From the NCBI RefSeq assembly GCF_010501015.1, contig NZ_QVML01000015.1:54384-118383 (forward strand): a stretch of DNA of 64,000 nucleotides. The letters run 5' to 3'. The position numbers and the translations under genes are program-made. Origin of the DNA: Bacteroides sp. 214. Lineage in GTDB: Bacteria > Bacteroidota > Bacteroidia > Bacteroidales > Bacteroidaceae. A model generated the notes under the pieces. The model ran no database searches, was not told where the DNA came from, and worked only from the letters and a program-made list of their open reading frames with translations. Positions 17,974 through 27,361 of this stretch are shown here, piece after piece. The first letter of the stretch is position 1. Each line of letters starts with the position of its first letter.

Positions 17974-19704
17974 ATGAACATATTAGAACTGAGTGAGCAG
18001 GAAGTTCTTCGTCGCAACAGCATGAATGAACTTCGCGCAATGGGCATTGAGCCTTATCCGGCAGCAGAATATAATGTAAACGCATATTCCACAGAAATAA
18101 AAGAAACGTTTAAAGATGAAGACGAACCTCGCAAGGTTTCGGTAGCTGGTCGTATGATGAGTTGCCGCGTTATGGGGAAAGCGTCATTCATAGAGTTGCA
18201 AGATTCAAAAGGACGTATTCAAGTATACATCACACGCGATGATATTTGTCCGGGTGAGAACAAGGACCTTTACAATGTTGTATTCAAACGTCTGCTTGAC
18301 TTAGGAGATTTTATTGGTATAGAAGGTGTTGTGTTCCGCACACAGATGGGCGAAATCAGCATACACGCTAAGAAATTAACCGTGTTGGCGAAATCTATCA
18401 AGCCACTACCTATCGTAAAATACAAAGACGGTGTGGCGTATGATTCTTTCGAAGATCCTGAATTGCGCTATCGTCAGCGTTATGTGGACTTAGCAGTAAA
18501 CGAGGGCATCAAAGATATCTTTATCAAACGCACGAAAGTTTACAACTCCATGCGCGAATACTTCAACGCACAAGGATATATGGAGGTAGAAACCCCTATT
18601 CTTCAATCTATACCCGGTGGAGCTGCGGCACGTCCGTTCATTACACATCACAATGCGTTGGATATGCCATTGTACTTGCGTATTGCAAATGAGCTTTACC
18701 TCAAGAGACTAATCGTAGGTGGATTTGAGGGAGTGTATGAGTTCTCCAAAAACTTCCGCAACGAAGGTATGGACAGAACCCACAACCCAGAGTTTACCTG
18801 CATGGAAATATATGTAGCCTATAAAGACTACAACTGGATGATGAAATTCACCGAGCAGATGATTGAAAAGATATGCCTCGACACCAACGGAACGACCGAA
18901 GTGCAAGTAGGCGACAAAACAATCAACCTGAAAGCTCCTTATAAAAGAGTTACCATGCTCGATTCTATCAAAGAATTCACTGGGCATGACTTAGCGGGAA
19001 AGAGCGAAGAAGAAATCCGCGAAGTGTGCAAGCTGCTCAACATGGAAGTAGACGAAACCATGGGCAAGGGTAAACTTATTGATGAAATTTTTGGCGAGTT
19101 CTGCGAAGGAAACTACATACAACCCACATTTATCATTGACTATCCTATCGAGATGTCACCGTTGACCAAGCGTCATCGCAATAATCCGGATTTGACGGAA
19201 CGATTCGAACTCATGGTAAATGGCAAGGAAATAGCTAACGCTTACTCTGAACTAAACGACCCGGTAGACCAGTTGGGACGTTTCCAAGATCAAATGAAAC
19301 TCTCTGAAAAGGGAGACGATGAAGCGATGTTTATCGACCTTGACTTTGTACGCTCACTGGAATATGGTATGCCTCCTACTTCGGGAATGGGTATTGGCAT
19401 GGACCGTCTAACTATGCTTATGACGGGACAAGAAGCCATTCAGGAAGTTTTGTTCTTTCCGCAAATGCGTCCCGAAAAGACAATCAAAAAAGACGCTACC
19501 GCTAAGTACATGGAATTGGGTGTTCCTGAAGCATGGGTACCTGTGCTGCAAAAAGCAGGATACAACTTGGTAGAAGAGATGAAAGATGTTAATCCGCAAA
19601 AGTTACACCAAGACATTTGTGGCATCAATAAGAAATACAAATTGGAGTTGGCAGCCTTGTCGGTTAACGATGTGGCGGAATGGATTAAAAAAATCAACGC
19701 TTAA
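17974..19704 (+). CDS. lysS: Lysyl-tRNA synthetase, class II
   Basis: Charges tRNA-Lys with lysine. The 576-residue protein has an N-terminal OB-fold anticodon-binding domain (VSVAGRMMSCRVMGKASFIELQDSKGRIQVYI) and a class II catalytic core with motif 1 (YNSMREYFNAQGYMEVETPIL), motif 2 (FRNEGMDRTHNPEFT) and motif 3 (GMGIGMDRLTMLMT). It is longer than the enteric enzyme (505) owing to a roughly 70-residue C-terminal extension after motif 3, as often seen in Bacteroidota. gpsA follows after 9 bases and pgi after a further 33, giving an apparent three-gene operon. Confidence 0.97.
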   Translation: MNILELSEQEVLRRNSMNELRAMGIEPYPAAEYNVNAYSTEIKETFKDEDEPRKVSVAGRMMSCRVMGKASFIELQDSKGRIQVYITRDDICPGENKDLYNVVFKRLLDLGDFIGIEGVVFRTQMGEISIHAKKLTVLAKSIKPLPIVKYKDGVAYDSFEDPELRYRQRYVDLAVNEGIKDIFIKRTKVYNSMREYFNAQGYMEVETPILQSIPGGAAARPFITHHNALDMPLYLRIANELYLKRLIVGGFEGVYEFSKNFRNEGMDRTHNPEFTCMEIYVAYKDYNWMMKFTEQMIEKICLDTNGTTEVQVGDKTINLKAPYKRVTMLDSIKEFTGHDLAGKSEEEIREVCKLLNMEVDETMGKGKLIDEIFGEFCEGNYIQPTFIIDYPIEMSPLTKRHRNNPDLTERFELMVNGKEIANAYSELNDPVDQLGRFQDQMKLSEKGDDEAMFIDLDFVRSLEYGMPPTSGMGIGMDRLTMLMTGQEAIQEVLFFPQMRPEKTIKKDATAKYMELGVPEAWVPVLQKAGYNLVEEMKDVNPQKLHQDICGINKKYKLELAALSVNDVAEWIKKINA

Positions 19705-19713
19705 TCAGCAAGC

Positions 19714-20709
19714 ATGAAACTACCCGGTAAGATAGCCATCATGGGAGGAGGAAGCTGGGCTACTGCTATCGCAAAGATAGTATTGGCGCAGGAAGAAACA
19801 ATAACGTGGTATATACGACGGGATGATACAATTACTGACTTCAAACGGTTGGGGCACAATCCGTCTTACCTTACTGGTGTTCGGTTTGACACTAAACGCA
19901 TTAACTTCAGTTCCAACATCAATGAGGTAGTAACCAATTGTGACACGCTCATATTTGTAACTCCATCCCCTTACCTTAAACTTCATCTCAAAAAGCTGAA
20001 AGTAAAGCTGAAAGATAAGTTTATCATCACAGCTATTAAAGGTATAGTACCCGATGACAACTTAATTGTATCCGAATACTTCAACAAAGCCTACAATGTG
20101 CCTGCCGAGAACATTGCTGTTCTTGCAGGTCCTTGTCATGCCGAAGAAGTAGCGCTCGAACGTCTATCTTATTTAACCATAGCATGTCCCGATAAAGAGA
20201 AAGCGCGTCTTATGGCACGTAAGCTAAGTGGCAGCTACATCAAGACTTCGGTTAGTGATGATGTTATTGGAATAGAATATGGCTCGGTGTTGAAAAATGT
20301 ATATTCCATTGCTGCCGGTATCTGTAGCGGATTGAAATATGGCGATAACTTTCAGGCTGTGCTGATTGCGAATGCTATTCAAGAAATGAACCGCTTCCTT
20401 AATACGGTTTACCCGATAGACAGAAACATTATTGATTCCGCCTACTTGGGCGACTTGTTGGTTACGGGTTACTCCCGCTTCAGCCGCAACCGCAACTTTG
20501 GCACCATGATTGGTAAAGGCTATTCCGTTAAGAGTGCACAGATAGAAATGGAGATGATCGCAGAGGGCTACTACGGCACCAAATGTATAAAAGAGATAAA
20601 TAAACATTATCATGTGAACATGCCGATACTCGACGCTGTTTACAATATATTATACGAACGAATTTCGCCTGCGATTGAGATAAAGCTGCTTACGGATTCT
20701 TTCAGATAA
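19714..20709 (+). CDS. gpsA: Glycerol-3-phosphate dehydrogenase [NAD(P)+]
   Basis: Reduces dihydroxyacetone phosphate to sn-glycerol-3-phosphate for phospholipid synthesis in the cytoplasm. The 331-residue protein starts with a Rossmann motif, IAIMGGGSWATAIAKIV; it contains the conserved ITAIKGIVPDD, VLAGPCHAEEVALE and the catalytic lysine region YGSVLKNVYSIAAGICSGL, as well as the C-terminal DLLVTGYSRFSRNR segment. It sits between lysS and pgi and is probably co-transcribed with both. Confidence 0.95.
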   Translation: MKLPGKIAIMGGGSWATAIAKIVLAQEETITWYIRRDDTITDFKRLGHNPSYLTGVRFDTKRINFSSNINEVVTNCDTLIFVTPSPYLKLHLKKLKVKLKDKFIITAIKGIVPDDNLIVSEYFNKAYNVPAENIAVLAGPCHAEEVALERLSYLTIACPDKEKARLMARKLSGSYIKTSVSDDVIGIEYGSVLKNVYSIAAGICSGLKYGDNFQAVLIANAIQEMNRFLNTVYPIDRNIIDSAYLGDLLVTGYSRFSRNRNFGTMIGKGYSVKSAQIEMEMIAEGYYGTKCIKEINKHYHVNMPILDAVYNILYERISPAIEIKLLTDSFR

Positions 20710-20742
20710 GGTAACAACGATAATCTTTAAAACTTTTACAAT

Positions 20743-22083
20743 ATGATTACTTTACACATTGAGAAGACTTTTGATTTTATATCGAAAGACTCGGTGGCTG
20801 CGTATGAGGCTAAAGCCAAAGCAGCCAGAGAAGCTTTGGAGAACGGAACGGGTAAAGGAAACGACTTCTTGGGTTGGTTACACTTGCCTTCGTCTATCAC
20901 AACAGATTTCTTAGCTGACATTAACAATACAGCCAAAGTATTGAGAGAGCACTGCGATTATGTAGTGGTAGCAGGTATTGGCGGTAGCTACTTGGGAGCA
21001 CGTGCTATTATCGAAGCACTATCCAATAGCTTCAGTTGGTTGAAAGAAGAGAAGAAAGACCCGGTTATTATTTATGCCGGACACAATATCGGCGAAGATT
21101 ACTTATTTGAACTTACTGAATTCCTCAAAGGAAAGAAGTTTGGCGTAATCAATATATCCAAATCGGGTACGACCACCGAAACAGCCTTAGCCTTCCGTTT
21201 GTTGAAGAAACAATGTGAAGACCAACGCGGTAAAGAAGTTGCCAAAAAAGTAATTGTAGCAATTACCGATGCAAAAAAAGGAGCTGCGCGTATCACTGCT
21301 GACAAAGAAGGATACAAATCATTTATCATTCCAGATAATGTAGGTGGCCGCTTCTCGGTATTGACCCCGGTTGGTCTACTCCCTATTGCTGTTGCCGGAT
21401 TTGACATTGTACAATTTGTAGCAGGAGCTACTGCTATGGAAAAAGCTTGCGGTGTGGATGTTCCTTTTGCTAAGAACCCCGCTGCTATTTACGCTGCCGT
21501 GCGCAATGAGCTCTACAAGAATGGAAAAAAGATAGAAATTTTAGTAAACTACAATCCTAAATTACACTATATCAGCGAGTGGTGGAAGCAACTATACGGC
21601 GAATCGGAAGGCAAAGAGCATAAGGGCATATTCCCTGCTGCTGTTGATTTTTCTACTGATTTACACTCCATGGGACAATGGATTCAAGACGGCGAACGCA
21701 CCATCTTTGAAACTGTTATCTCGGTAGAACACACTCACAACAAATTGACCGTTCCTTCGGATAGCGAAAACCTCGACGGGTTAAACTTCCTCGCAGGCAA
21801 ACGTGTGGATGAGGTAAACAAGATGGCAGAGCTTGGAACGCAAATAGCCCATATAGATGGTGGTGTACCCAACATTCGCCTTACTATGGAAACCATCAAT
21901 GAATATAACTTGGGTGAGCTACTCTATTTCTTTGAAGTAGGTTGTGGCATCAGCGGATATGTATTGGGAGTCAACCCATTCGACCAACCCGGAGTTGAAG
22001 CATACAAAAAGAATATGTTTGCATTGCTGAACAAACCTGGCTTTGAAGAAGAGTCGAAAGCAATACAGGCAAGATTGAAATAA
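20743..22083 (+). CDS. pgi: Glucose-6-phosphate isomerase
   Basis: Interconverts glucose-6-phosphate and fructose-6-phosphate in glycolysis. The 446-residue length marks the short bacterial PGI type, about 100 residues shorter than the enteric enzyme. Signatures include [38 protein letters not shown] (phosphate loop), [20 protein letters not shown] and the catalytic-site segments [21 protein letters not shown] and [14 protein letters not shown]. It is the last gene before a strong bidirectional terminator. Confidence 0.97.
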   Translation: MITLHIEKTFDFISKDSVAAYEAKAKAAREALENGTGKGNDFLGWLHLPSSITTDFLADINNTAKVLREHCDYVVVAGIGGSYLGARAIIEALSNSFSWLKEEKKDPVIIYAGHNIGEDYLFELTEFLKGKKFGVINISKSGTTTETALAFRLLKKQCEDQRGKEVAKKVIVAITDAKKGAARITADKEGYKSFIIPDNVGGRFSVLTPVGLLPIAVAGFDIVQFVAGATAMEKACGVDVPFAKNPAAIYAAVRNELYKNGKKIEILVNYNPKLHYISEWWKQLYGESEGKEHKGIFPAAVDFSTDLHSMGQWIQDGERTIFETVISVEHTHNKLTVPSDSENLDGLNFLAGKRVDEVNKMAELGTQIAHIDGGVPNIRLTMETINEYNLGELLYFFEVGCGISGYVLGVNPFDQPGVEAYKKNMFALLNKPGFEEESKAIQARLK

Positions 22084-22096
22084 AACAAAACACACT

Positions 22097-22140
22097 ATAT
22101 AAGAAATGCCCGCGGGAAGTCCTGCGGGCATTTCTTATAT
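22097..22140 (+). terminator. Bidirectional terminator between pgi and a convergent lipoprotein gene
   Basis: A 17-base perfect stem (ATATAAGAAATGCCCGC with its complement) and a 10-base loop separate the pgi stop from the end of the minus-strand gene. A/T tracts on both sides allow it to act in both directions. Confidence 0.85.
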
Positions 22141-22154
22141 ATGAATATCAGTTA

Positions 22155-22634
22155 CTATTCTGCAAGCTCTACCATTTCCAATGGTATTTTCACCACTGCG
22201 CCTTCCGAATCTTTTCCTTTAGAAAAGAGATAAAAAGCAAGCACAGACATATCTTCAGAGAACTTCACTACAGTTGCATCTATATCTATAGAAATGTGGT
22301 TAATATCATCTACAAATATCACCTGTCCTTCTTCGGGTACAGAGAAATCCTTCGACATTTTATCTTCGTCGCAACACAAGTTTATATCTATGTCTTGATT
22401 CTCATTTTTCAGGAGGAAAGTCTTCAGATCATATCCATTGCCATCAAGCGTTAATGAAAAACTAATCACATCGCCTATAGTTAGCTGTGGGATAGACTCT
22501 ATGTGCTGGCTATAGTTTGTTTTGTCGCTATTAATATATACACCGTCAATCTTTATTAACGGCGCATTGGCTTGGTCATCCGCACAACTCAGCACAAAAA
22601 AACAAACACACAACAATGCAAATAAATGTTTCAT
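22155..22634 (-). CDS. Small lipoprotein of unknown function
   Basis: A 159-residue predicted lipoprotein. I start it at the ATG giving MKHLFALLCVCFFVLSCADD, with a lipobox Cys, rather than at the upstream TTG that opens the frame. The mature part looks like a beta-sandwich: PLIKIDGVYINSDKT, LTIGDVISFSLTLDGNGYDLKTFLL, ISIDIDATVVKFSEDMSVLAFYLFSKGKDSEG, all short strands with many Asp residues. It may belong to one of the small Bacteroidota DUF lipoprotein families, but I cannot name it firmly. It is monocistronic and convergent with pgi. Confidence 0.65.
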   Translation of the reverse strand: MKHLFALLCVCFFVLSCADDQANAPLIKIDGVYINSDKTNYSQHIESIPQLTIGDVISFSLTLDGNGYDLKTFLLKNENQDIDINLCCDEDKMSKDFSVPEEGQVIFVDDINHISIDIDATVVKFSEDMSVLAFYLFSKGKDSEGAVVKIPLEMVELAE

Positions 22635-22728
22635 ATATACCCTTTCACTGTTCTCTTTGCAAAAATAGACATAATCTTCAAAAAACCAAATAGTTGTATC
22701 GTGAGTTTTATACTCCAGCAACTTATTG

Positions 22729-22736
22729 TACCTTTG
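22729..22736 (+). promoter_or_regulatory. -7 box of the HAD phosphatase promoter
   Basis: TACCTTTG lies 28 bases before the ATG at 22765. It overlaps the longer reading frame starting at 22726 and so supports the internal ATG as start. Confidence 0.5.
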
Positions 22737-22764
22737 CAGGATCGATTATAACAATATATATTTA

Positions 22765-23445
22765 ATGATAAAAGCAGTACTATTTGACATGGACGGCGTT
22801 CTATTTAATTCAATGCCTTACCATGCAGAAGCATGGCACAAAGCCATGAAGCAACACCAGATGACACTAAGTAAAGAAGAGGCTTATATGCACGAAGGGC
22901 GTACAGGAGCTTCTACCATCAATATTGTTTTTCAACGCGAGCTAGGACGCAACGCTACTCAAGAAGAGATAGAACAAATATACAGCGACAAGTCAACCTT
23001 ATTCAATAGTTACTCCGAAGCCCAAGTTATGGATGGCACACCAGAGGTGTTGGCTAAAGTAAAGGCAAGCGGATTAATTCCTTTTATTGTTACTGGTTCG
23101 GGGCAAGCCTCGTTATTAGATCGTTTAGAACATAATTTCCCAAACACATTCAGCCAAGAGCGCATGGTAACCGCTTTTGATGTAAAGCACGGAAAGCCAA
23201 ACCCGGAACCTTACCTTATGGCATTGGAGAAGGGAAATCTGCAAGCCAACGAAGCCATTGTTATAGAAAATGCGCCGCTCGGTGTAGAATCGGGAGTGGC
23301 AGCTGGTATTTTTACCATTGCGGTAAATACCGGTCCGCTGGATGACAACGCTTTATTGAATGCTGGTGCCGATATGCTGTTTCCTTCTATGCAAGCGTTG
23401 GCAGATTACTGGGAGAAACTGATGGATATCTTAAGGCAAAGGTAA
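22765..23445 (+). CDS. HAD-superfamily sugar phosphatase / beta-phosphoglucomutase-like
   Basis: A 226-residue cytoplasmic HAD hydrolase. The chosen start gives MIKAVLFDMDGVLFNS, with the nucleophile and acid aspartates of motif I at the very N-terminus. Motif II is VTGSGQ (about residue 107), the conserved lysine is in KHGKPNPEPYL, and the acidic motif is VIENAPLGVESGVAAG. The cap inserted after motif I is of the helical C1 type seen in beta-phosphoglucomutase and 2-deoxyglucose-6-phosphatase. Phosphatase versus mutase activity cannot be told apart. Its 3' end overlaps the convergent lipoprotein gene by 15 bases. Confidence 0.85.
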   Translation: MIKAVLFDMDGVLFNSMPYHAEAWHKAMKQHQMTLSKEEAYMHEGRTGASTINIVFQRELGRNATQEEIEQIYSDKSTLFNSYSEAQVMDGTPEVLAKVKASGLIPFIVTGSGQASLLDRLEHNFPNTFSQERMVTAFDVKHGKPNPEPYLMALEKGNLQANEAIVIENAPLGVESGVAAGIFTIAVNTGPLDDNALLNAGADMLFPSMQALADYWEKLMDILRQR

Positions 23446-24249
23446 GAACTGCGCGCGAAGCACGTCGTATGCCTCCACCATTTCTTTCATCGCCTTTATC
23501 TCATTTGCCGTAATTTCGTATGTATAGGTAGTAGTACCCGTAAAGACCATACGGATGTGTTTGTCGTTCATAATGACGCGAAGCTTTTCGAGTAGTTCGT
23601 GAGACACATAGATGTTTATCCATTCGCAATAATAACCACCACGAAACTCCGTACGCTTATCGCGCGAATCCATAAAGGGGATGGGTATCTCAATATTGTC
23701 GGACAAGAGTGCAGTCTTAAAGAATGAAAGCTCTTCCACACCATAGTAATTCATTCTTAAACGCATCCATACGTTATTGTTGCTCACACCAACATAAAGC
23801 GAAAAGAAGTTGTGCAAAATAGTATGGGTGAAAAAGGTATTTTCGTACCAGGTTATCTCTTCGTTTATATCCTTGCGCTGATGCAGCAAATCAATAAATT
23901 TCTGTCGTTCCAGTCTATCGGTCGAATTTATATCATGTTGTAATTCACTCAGGTTTGACAACATTTCATTCACACGAATTAGCTCCGTGGTCAGCGAGTC
24001 GGTCTCTAAGCGTGTTTTTATATGGGCAAGTCCGGCACTATCTCCTGCCAAGTAAAGCAATTCCGCTTCACCAAGAGTATATTGCAAAGAGTTATGTTTT
24101 TGATGTAGAGAATCTTGCAACAGCCTCACTTTTTCGGCAAGTTCCTTGTTGGAACGGTTCAGTGTATCATAAGCTGTTTGTGAAGGAGCTTTTGAGTCGC
24201 AAGCCAAAAAGAGGAATGCTGCCAGAAGTGAGTAAATAATTGCTTTCAT
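23431..24249 (-). CDS. Coiled-coil lipoprotein of unknown function
   Basis: A 272-residue predicted lipoprotein: MKAIIYSLLAAFLFLACDSKAP gives a signal peptide with a lipobox Cys. Residues about 30-125 are rich in Leu/Glu/Gln/Asn with heptad character (NRSNKELAEKVRLLQDSLHQKHNSL) and should form a coiled coil. The C-terminal half is a compact alpha/beta or beta domain (NNVWMRLRMNYYGVEELSF, YYCEWINIYVSHELLEKLRVI, IRMVFTGTTTYTYEITANEI). I do not recognise a family. It overlaps the end of the HAD gene and is followed upstream by a 22-bp-period repeat array. Confidence 0.6.
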   Translation of the reverse strand: MKAIIYSLLAAFLFLACDSKAPSQTAYDTLNRSNKELAEKVRLLQDSLHQKHNSLQYTLGEAELLYLAGDSAGLAHIKTRLETDSLTTELIRVNEMLSNLSELQHDINSTDRLERQKFIDLLHQRKDINEEITWYENTFFTHTILHNFFSLYVGVSNNNVWMRLRMNYYGVEELSFFKTALLSDNIEIPIPFMDSRDKRTEFRGGYYCEWINIYVSHELLEKLRVIMNDKHIRMVFTGTTTYTYEITANEIKAMKEMVEAYDVLRAQFLPLP

Positions 24250-24344
24250 ATAACCAACCTAAGGATTCTTATTATTTCTAATTATCTACAAAAATAGCAC
24301 AATTTCCGTATATTATTAATATTTAAGCATCGATTAAGGATATT

Positions 24345-24474
24345 ATAGCAGCTATAAGCAGCTGGTCGAAGAGCCATAAGCATTTGGATCAAATACTATA
24401 AGCATTCGACTCGGATACTATAAGCATTCAGAGCAAATGCCATAAGCATTCGGAGCAAGAACCATAAGCATTAA
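24345..24474 (-). repeat. 22-bp-period repeat array (locus 2)
   Basis: Read on the minus strand, five units start with AATGCTTATGG or AATGCTTATAG at exact 22-base steps, followed by a degenerate sixth unit (GCTGCTTATAG). The first 11 bases are conserved and the second 11 vary. The array lies just downstream of the rRNA methyltransferase gene, whose stop codon is at its edge, and upstream of the coiled-coil lipoprotein gene. Confidence 0.8.
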
Positions 24475-25748
24475 TCGCGCGAGAAAAGCGTTGTTAGATT
24501 TTCCGGAAGGTAACCGCTCCGTATGCGCCACTCTTGTGGATAAAGGTTGTTGGCACGGTTACCTATGTTCTTTACAAATCCAAGCGGAATCTGCTTATAA
24601 GTTACCAACAAATAGCCACGAGGTGCAGACGAATCGAGCACCACCGCCTCGCGACGCAAGTAGGCAATAGCTTGTTCGTAGGTTAAATCATGCGTTGGAT
24701 ATGAAAGAGGCTTACCAACAGCATTCATTGCCAACGCATGAGATGGAATGACATCTTTTCCCTTTACCACACCCGGTTCAATGCCTGCCGGGCGAATAAC
24801 ACGTAGATGTTTGTTCAATAAGTTTTTTACATCACCCATACGCAGATTGATATCCTCGGCTGGTTTGCGAAGAATCGCCATAAAGAAACCTTCTCCTTTA
24901 GTTTTATGTGGCAAAAAGCGATAAACAGGAAAATTGTGTGTAGAGAGGTTGCCGGTTATATTCCATTCGTCCGGTGTTTCGACCTGTAATGATTCCGCTC
25001 CAAACTCCGTCATAAGCCAAGCTACGTTTTCTTCATTCTCCTTTGTATTATAGGTACATGTACTATATATAAGCACGCCACCCGGTTTTAGGCAAGGCCA
25101 AATATCGGCAAGTATTCGCCGTTGCCGCTGCCAGCATATTTCTACATTTGCCAAGCTCCACTCATCAATAGCGGCAGGGTCTTTGCGAAACATTCCTTCG
25201 CCGGAACAAGGAACATCGGTTAAAATTACATCAAACTGATTTTCTAACTTACCGAAATCAGCCGGATCATTGTTTGTTACCACCACATCGGGATGCCCCC
25301 ATTTAGTGAGATTTTCGGCAAGTACTTGAGAACGGTTACGTATTACTTCGTTGGCTACGAGCAGACTACCTTCGGGAAGCAAGCTCCGCAAGTGCGTGGA
25401 TTTACCTCCGGGAGCAGCACAAAGGTCTAAAGCCAGCACCGCATCTTTTACATATTGCTTCACTGCTTGTTCCAAAAACATGGATGCCGCCTCTTGCACA
25501 TAGTAACAACCTGCATGAAAAAGCGGGTCGAAGGTAAAAGTTAACCGTTCGGAAAGAAAATACCCCGCATCACACCAAGGCACAGCATCTGCAAGCATGG
25601 GCGAATTCAAAGATGTTTGTTTCAACGGATTCAACCGGATGCTTATAGGCGTTGGTTCTTGCAGCGCTTGAAAAAAACGGGTACTTTCAGCTTCTCCCAG
25701 AAGAGTCTTTATTTGCTCTACAAAGTCGTGTGGTAGGTTCATTTCCAA
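24471..25748 (-). CDS. rRNA cytosine-C5 methyltransferase, RsmF/NOP2-Sun type
   Basis: A 425-residue SAM-dependent methyltransferase forming m5C in rRNA (RsmB/RsmF/NSUN group). The N-terminus is short (no NusB-like domain). The Rossmann core shows the SAM site LDLCAAPGGKSTHLRSLL, then VTNNDPADFG, the first catalytic cysteine in LTDVPCSGEGMFRKDP and the second in IYSTCTYNTKENEENVAWL. The C-terminal extension after about residue 310 resembles the RsmF C-terminal domain. Exact target nucleotide unknown. It is transcribed alone; its 3' end abuts the 22-bp-period array. Confidence 0.9.
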   Translation of the reverse strand: MEMNLPHDFVEQIKTLLGEAESTRFFQALQEPTPISIRLNPLKQTSLNSPMLADAVPWCDAGYFLSERLTFTFDPLFHAGCYYVQEAASMFLEQAVKQYVKDAVLALDLCAAPGGKSTHLRSLLPEGSLLVANEVIRNRSQVLAENLTKWGHPDVVVTNNDPADFGKLENQFDVILTDVPCSGEGMFRKDPAAIDEWSLANVEICWQRQRRILADIWPCLKPGGVLIYSTCTYNTKENEENVAWLMTEFGAESLQVETPDEWNITGNLSTHNFPVYRFLPHKTKGEGFFMAILRKPAEDINLRMGDVKNLLNKHLRVIRPAGIEPGVVKGKDVIPSHALAMNAVGKPLSYPTHDLTYEQAIAYLRREAVVLDSSAPRGYLLVTYKQIPLGFVKNIGNRANNLYPQEWRIRSGYLPENLTTLFSRD

Positions 25749-25877
25749 TTATTTATAAAGAAGAAGTCGCAAAATGTACGTAACTTCACCGCAAATATCA
25801 AAAAAAATGCGACCCGTTGCAACTTTCAACGGAACTTCTTACGTCTAACGATTAAACCAAACAAAAAACCAAGTAAA

Positions 25878-26465
25878 ATGAAACGTATATTATTATTGTT
25901 AGTAACCGCCTTTGTTGTACACACAGCATTTGCACAACAAGAAGTTATTCTTGACGACTCCACAGGAAACGTTAAAGTAGAAAAAAGTATATCCGAAGAT
26001 GAAGCAATAAGCTGGACAGACACCCCGGATAGTGCTACCTCCAATTCGGAGAAAAGTAAGAAAAAGGCAAAAAGAGAGAAGAAAGTAGATGTATCGATGA
26101 ATTTCGACGATAACAACCTGACATCCATCTTTGCTATAATTATGGTATTTGGATTCCCTATAGCCATTGTTTTTATCTCGCTTCATTACAAAAATAAAAA
26201 CAGAAAGGAGAAATATAGGCTGATAGAAAAAGCATTAGAGTCGGGACAGCCCCTACCCGATAACTTTCTAAAAAGTGTTGATAAACACCTCAGTGACGAC
26301 GCCTTACGCAGAAAAGGAATAGGGAATGTGTTTGCCGGTGCAGGAATCTTCGTCTTCCTTTGGGCGTTAACCGGACACTTTGGCGTAGCATGTGTAGGAC
26401 TACTGGTTATGTTTACTGGATTCGGACAGGTGGTCATTTACTACACCGGGCAGAACAACAAATAA
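25878..26465 (+). CDS. DUF6249-type membrane protein
   Basis: A 195-residue membrane protein: signal peptide MKRILLLLVTAFVVHTAFAQQ, an acidic then lysine-rich periplasmic stretch (SEKSKKKAKREKKVD), a transmembrane helix (IFAIIMVFGFPIAIVFISL), a cytoplasmic basic segment (KNKNRKEKYRLIEKALESGQPLP) and two further hydrophobic segments at the C-terminus (GAGIFVFLWALTGHFGVACVGLLVMFTGF). The last half matches what I know as DUF6249. It is the first gene of a cluster with an ECF sigma factor (3 bases later) and a DUF5056 protein, so a role in membrane sensing or sigma control is plausible but not shown. Confidence 0.72.
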   Translation: MKRILLLLVTAFVVHTAFAQQEVILDDSTGNVKVEKSISEDEAISWTDTPDSATSNSEKSKKKAKREKKVDVSMNFDDNNLTSIFAIIMVFGFPIAIVFISLHYKNKNRKEKYRLIEKALESGQPLPDNFLKSVDKHLSDDALRRKGIGNVFAGAGIFVFLWALTGHFGVACVGLLVMFTGFGQVVIYYTGQNNK

Positions 26466-26468
26466 TAA

Positions 26469-27014
26469 ATGAGTCAGCTCAACGACATATCGTTGGTCGC
26501 ACAGGTCGTGGTGTTCAAAAACACCAGGGCCTTCGACCAGTTAGTACATAAGTACCAATCGCAAATCAGACGTTTCTTTCAGAACCTGACATGCGGTGAT
26601 ATCGAATTGAGTGATGACTTAGCACAAGATACGTTCATAAAAGCATATACAAATCTGGGCTCGTTCAAGAACTTGTCCAGTTTTTCTACTTGGTTATACA
26701 GAATTGCATATAATGTTTTTTATGACTATATTCGCAGTAGAAAAGAAACAGCGGATTTTGATAGTCGCGAAATAGACAACATCCACCACACCGAACAAGA
26801 AAACATCGGTAGAAAAATGGATATCTATGAAGCGATGAAAACATTGAAAGAGATAGAGCGAAGCTGCATTACGCTTTTTTATATGGAAGATACTGCCATA
26901 GAAAAGATTGCAGAAATTGTAAATTGCCCGACGGGAACAGTTAAATCGCACCTGTCGAGAGGCAAAGAAAAGCTATCCGGTTACCTAAAACAAAACGGTT
27001 ATGAAGGAAAATGA
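26469..27014 (+). CDS. RNA polymerase sigma factor, ECF subfamily
   Basis: A 181-residue sigma-70 factor of the ECF type with only regions 2 and 4. Region 2 is seen as FDQLVHKYQSQIRRFFQNLT, DDLAQDTFIKAYTNLGSF and FSTWLYRIAYNVFYDYIRS; region 4 as RSCITLFYMEDTAIEKIAEIVNCPTGTVKSHLSRGKEKL, including the helix-turn-helix. It lies 3 bases after the DUF6249 gene, and its last 14 bases overlap the DUF5056 gene, so translation of the two is likely coupled. The DUF5056 partner with one or two membrane helices is a candidate anti-sigma factor by position. Confidence 0.93.
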   Translation: MSQLNDISLVAQVVVFKNTRAFDQLVHKYQSQIRRFFQNLTCGDIELSDDLAQDTFIKAYTNLGSFKNLSSFSTWLYRIAYNVFYDYIRSRKETADFDSREIDNIHHTEQENIGRKMDIYEAMKTLKEIERSCITLFYMEDTAIEKIAEIVNCPTGTVKSHLSRGKEKLSGYLKQNGYEGK

Positions 27015-27336
27015 TGATATATTGTTGAAGGAATTTTTCAACCAGAACAAGCAAGAGATTGAAGATAACGGTTTCTCTTCACGTGTCATGAAAAACTTGC
27101 CAGGACGCGAAAATAAAAGAATTGCACAAATACTAACCATACTTTGTGCTGTTGTTTCCATTCTTTTATTTATCCTCCTCGATGGTGTACAAAATATACT
27201 TGGAGCTTTGCAGCAGGCATTTATCAATATTGTACAACATGGCATTACCGCTATTGACATTACAACGTTGCTGGGCATTGCAACAGTAGTGGTCTATCTT
27301 GGATTCCAGAGAATTAATTCATACACCACCGAATAA
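27001..27336 (+). CDS. DUF5056 membrane protein, candidate anti-sigma partner
   Basis: A 111-residue protein with a soluble N-terminal part (MKENDDILLKEFFNQNKQEIEDNGFSSRVMKNLP, helical) and two hydrophobic segments (QILTILCAVVSILLFILL and ITTLLGIATVVVYLGF). It resembles DUF5056, a family found next to ECF sigma factors in Bacteroidales. The N-terminal helix with an FxxRVMxNLP pattern recalls short anti-sigma domains. The start overlaps the sigma gene by 14 bases. Anti-sigma function is inferred from position and topology only. Confidence 0.72.
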   Translation: MKENDDILLKEFFNQNKQEIEDNGFSSRVMKNLPGRENKRIAQILTILCAVVSILLFILLDGVQNILGALQQAFINIVQHGITAIDITTLLGIATVVVYLGFQRINSYTTE

Positions 27337-27361
27337 CCAAATAACCTAGAAACAGACAAAA

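Noticed and set aside
24345..24474. CRISPR array for the 22-bp-period repeats
   Set aside because: Conserved part is only about 11 bases, variable part too short for spacers, core near-palindromic, no cas genes; the same word recurs at four separate loci.
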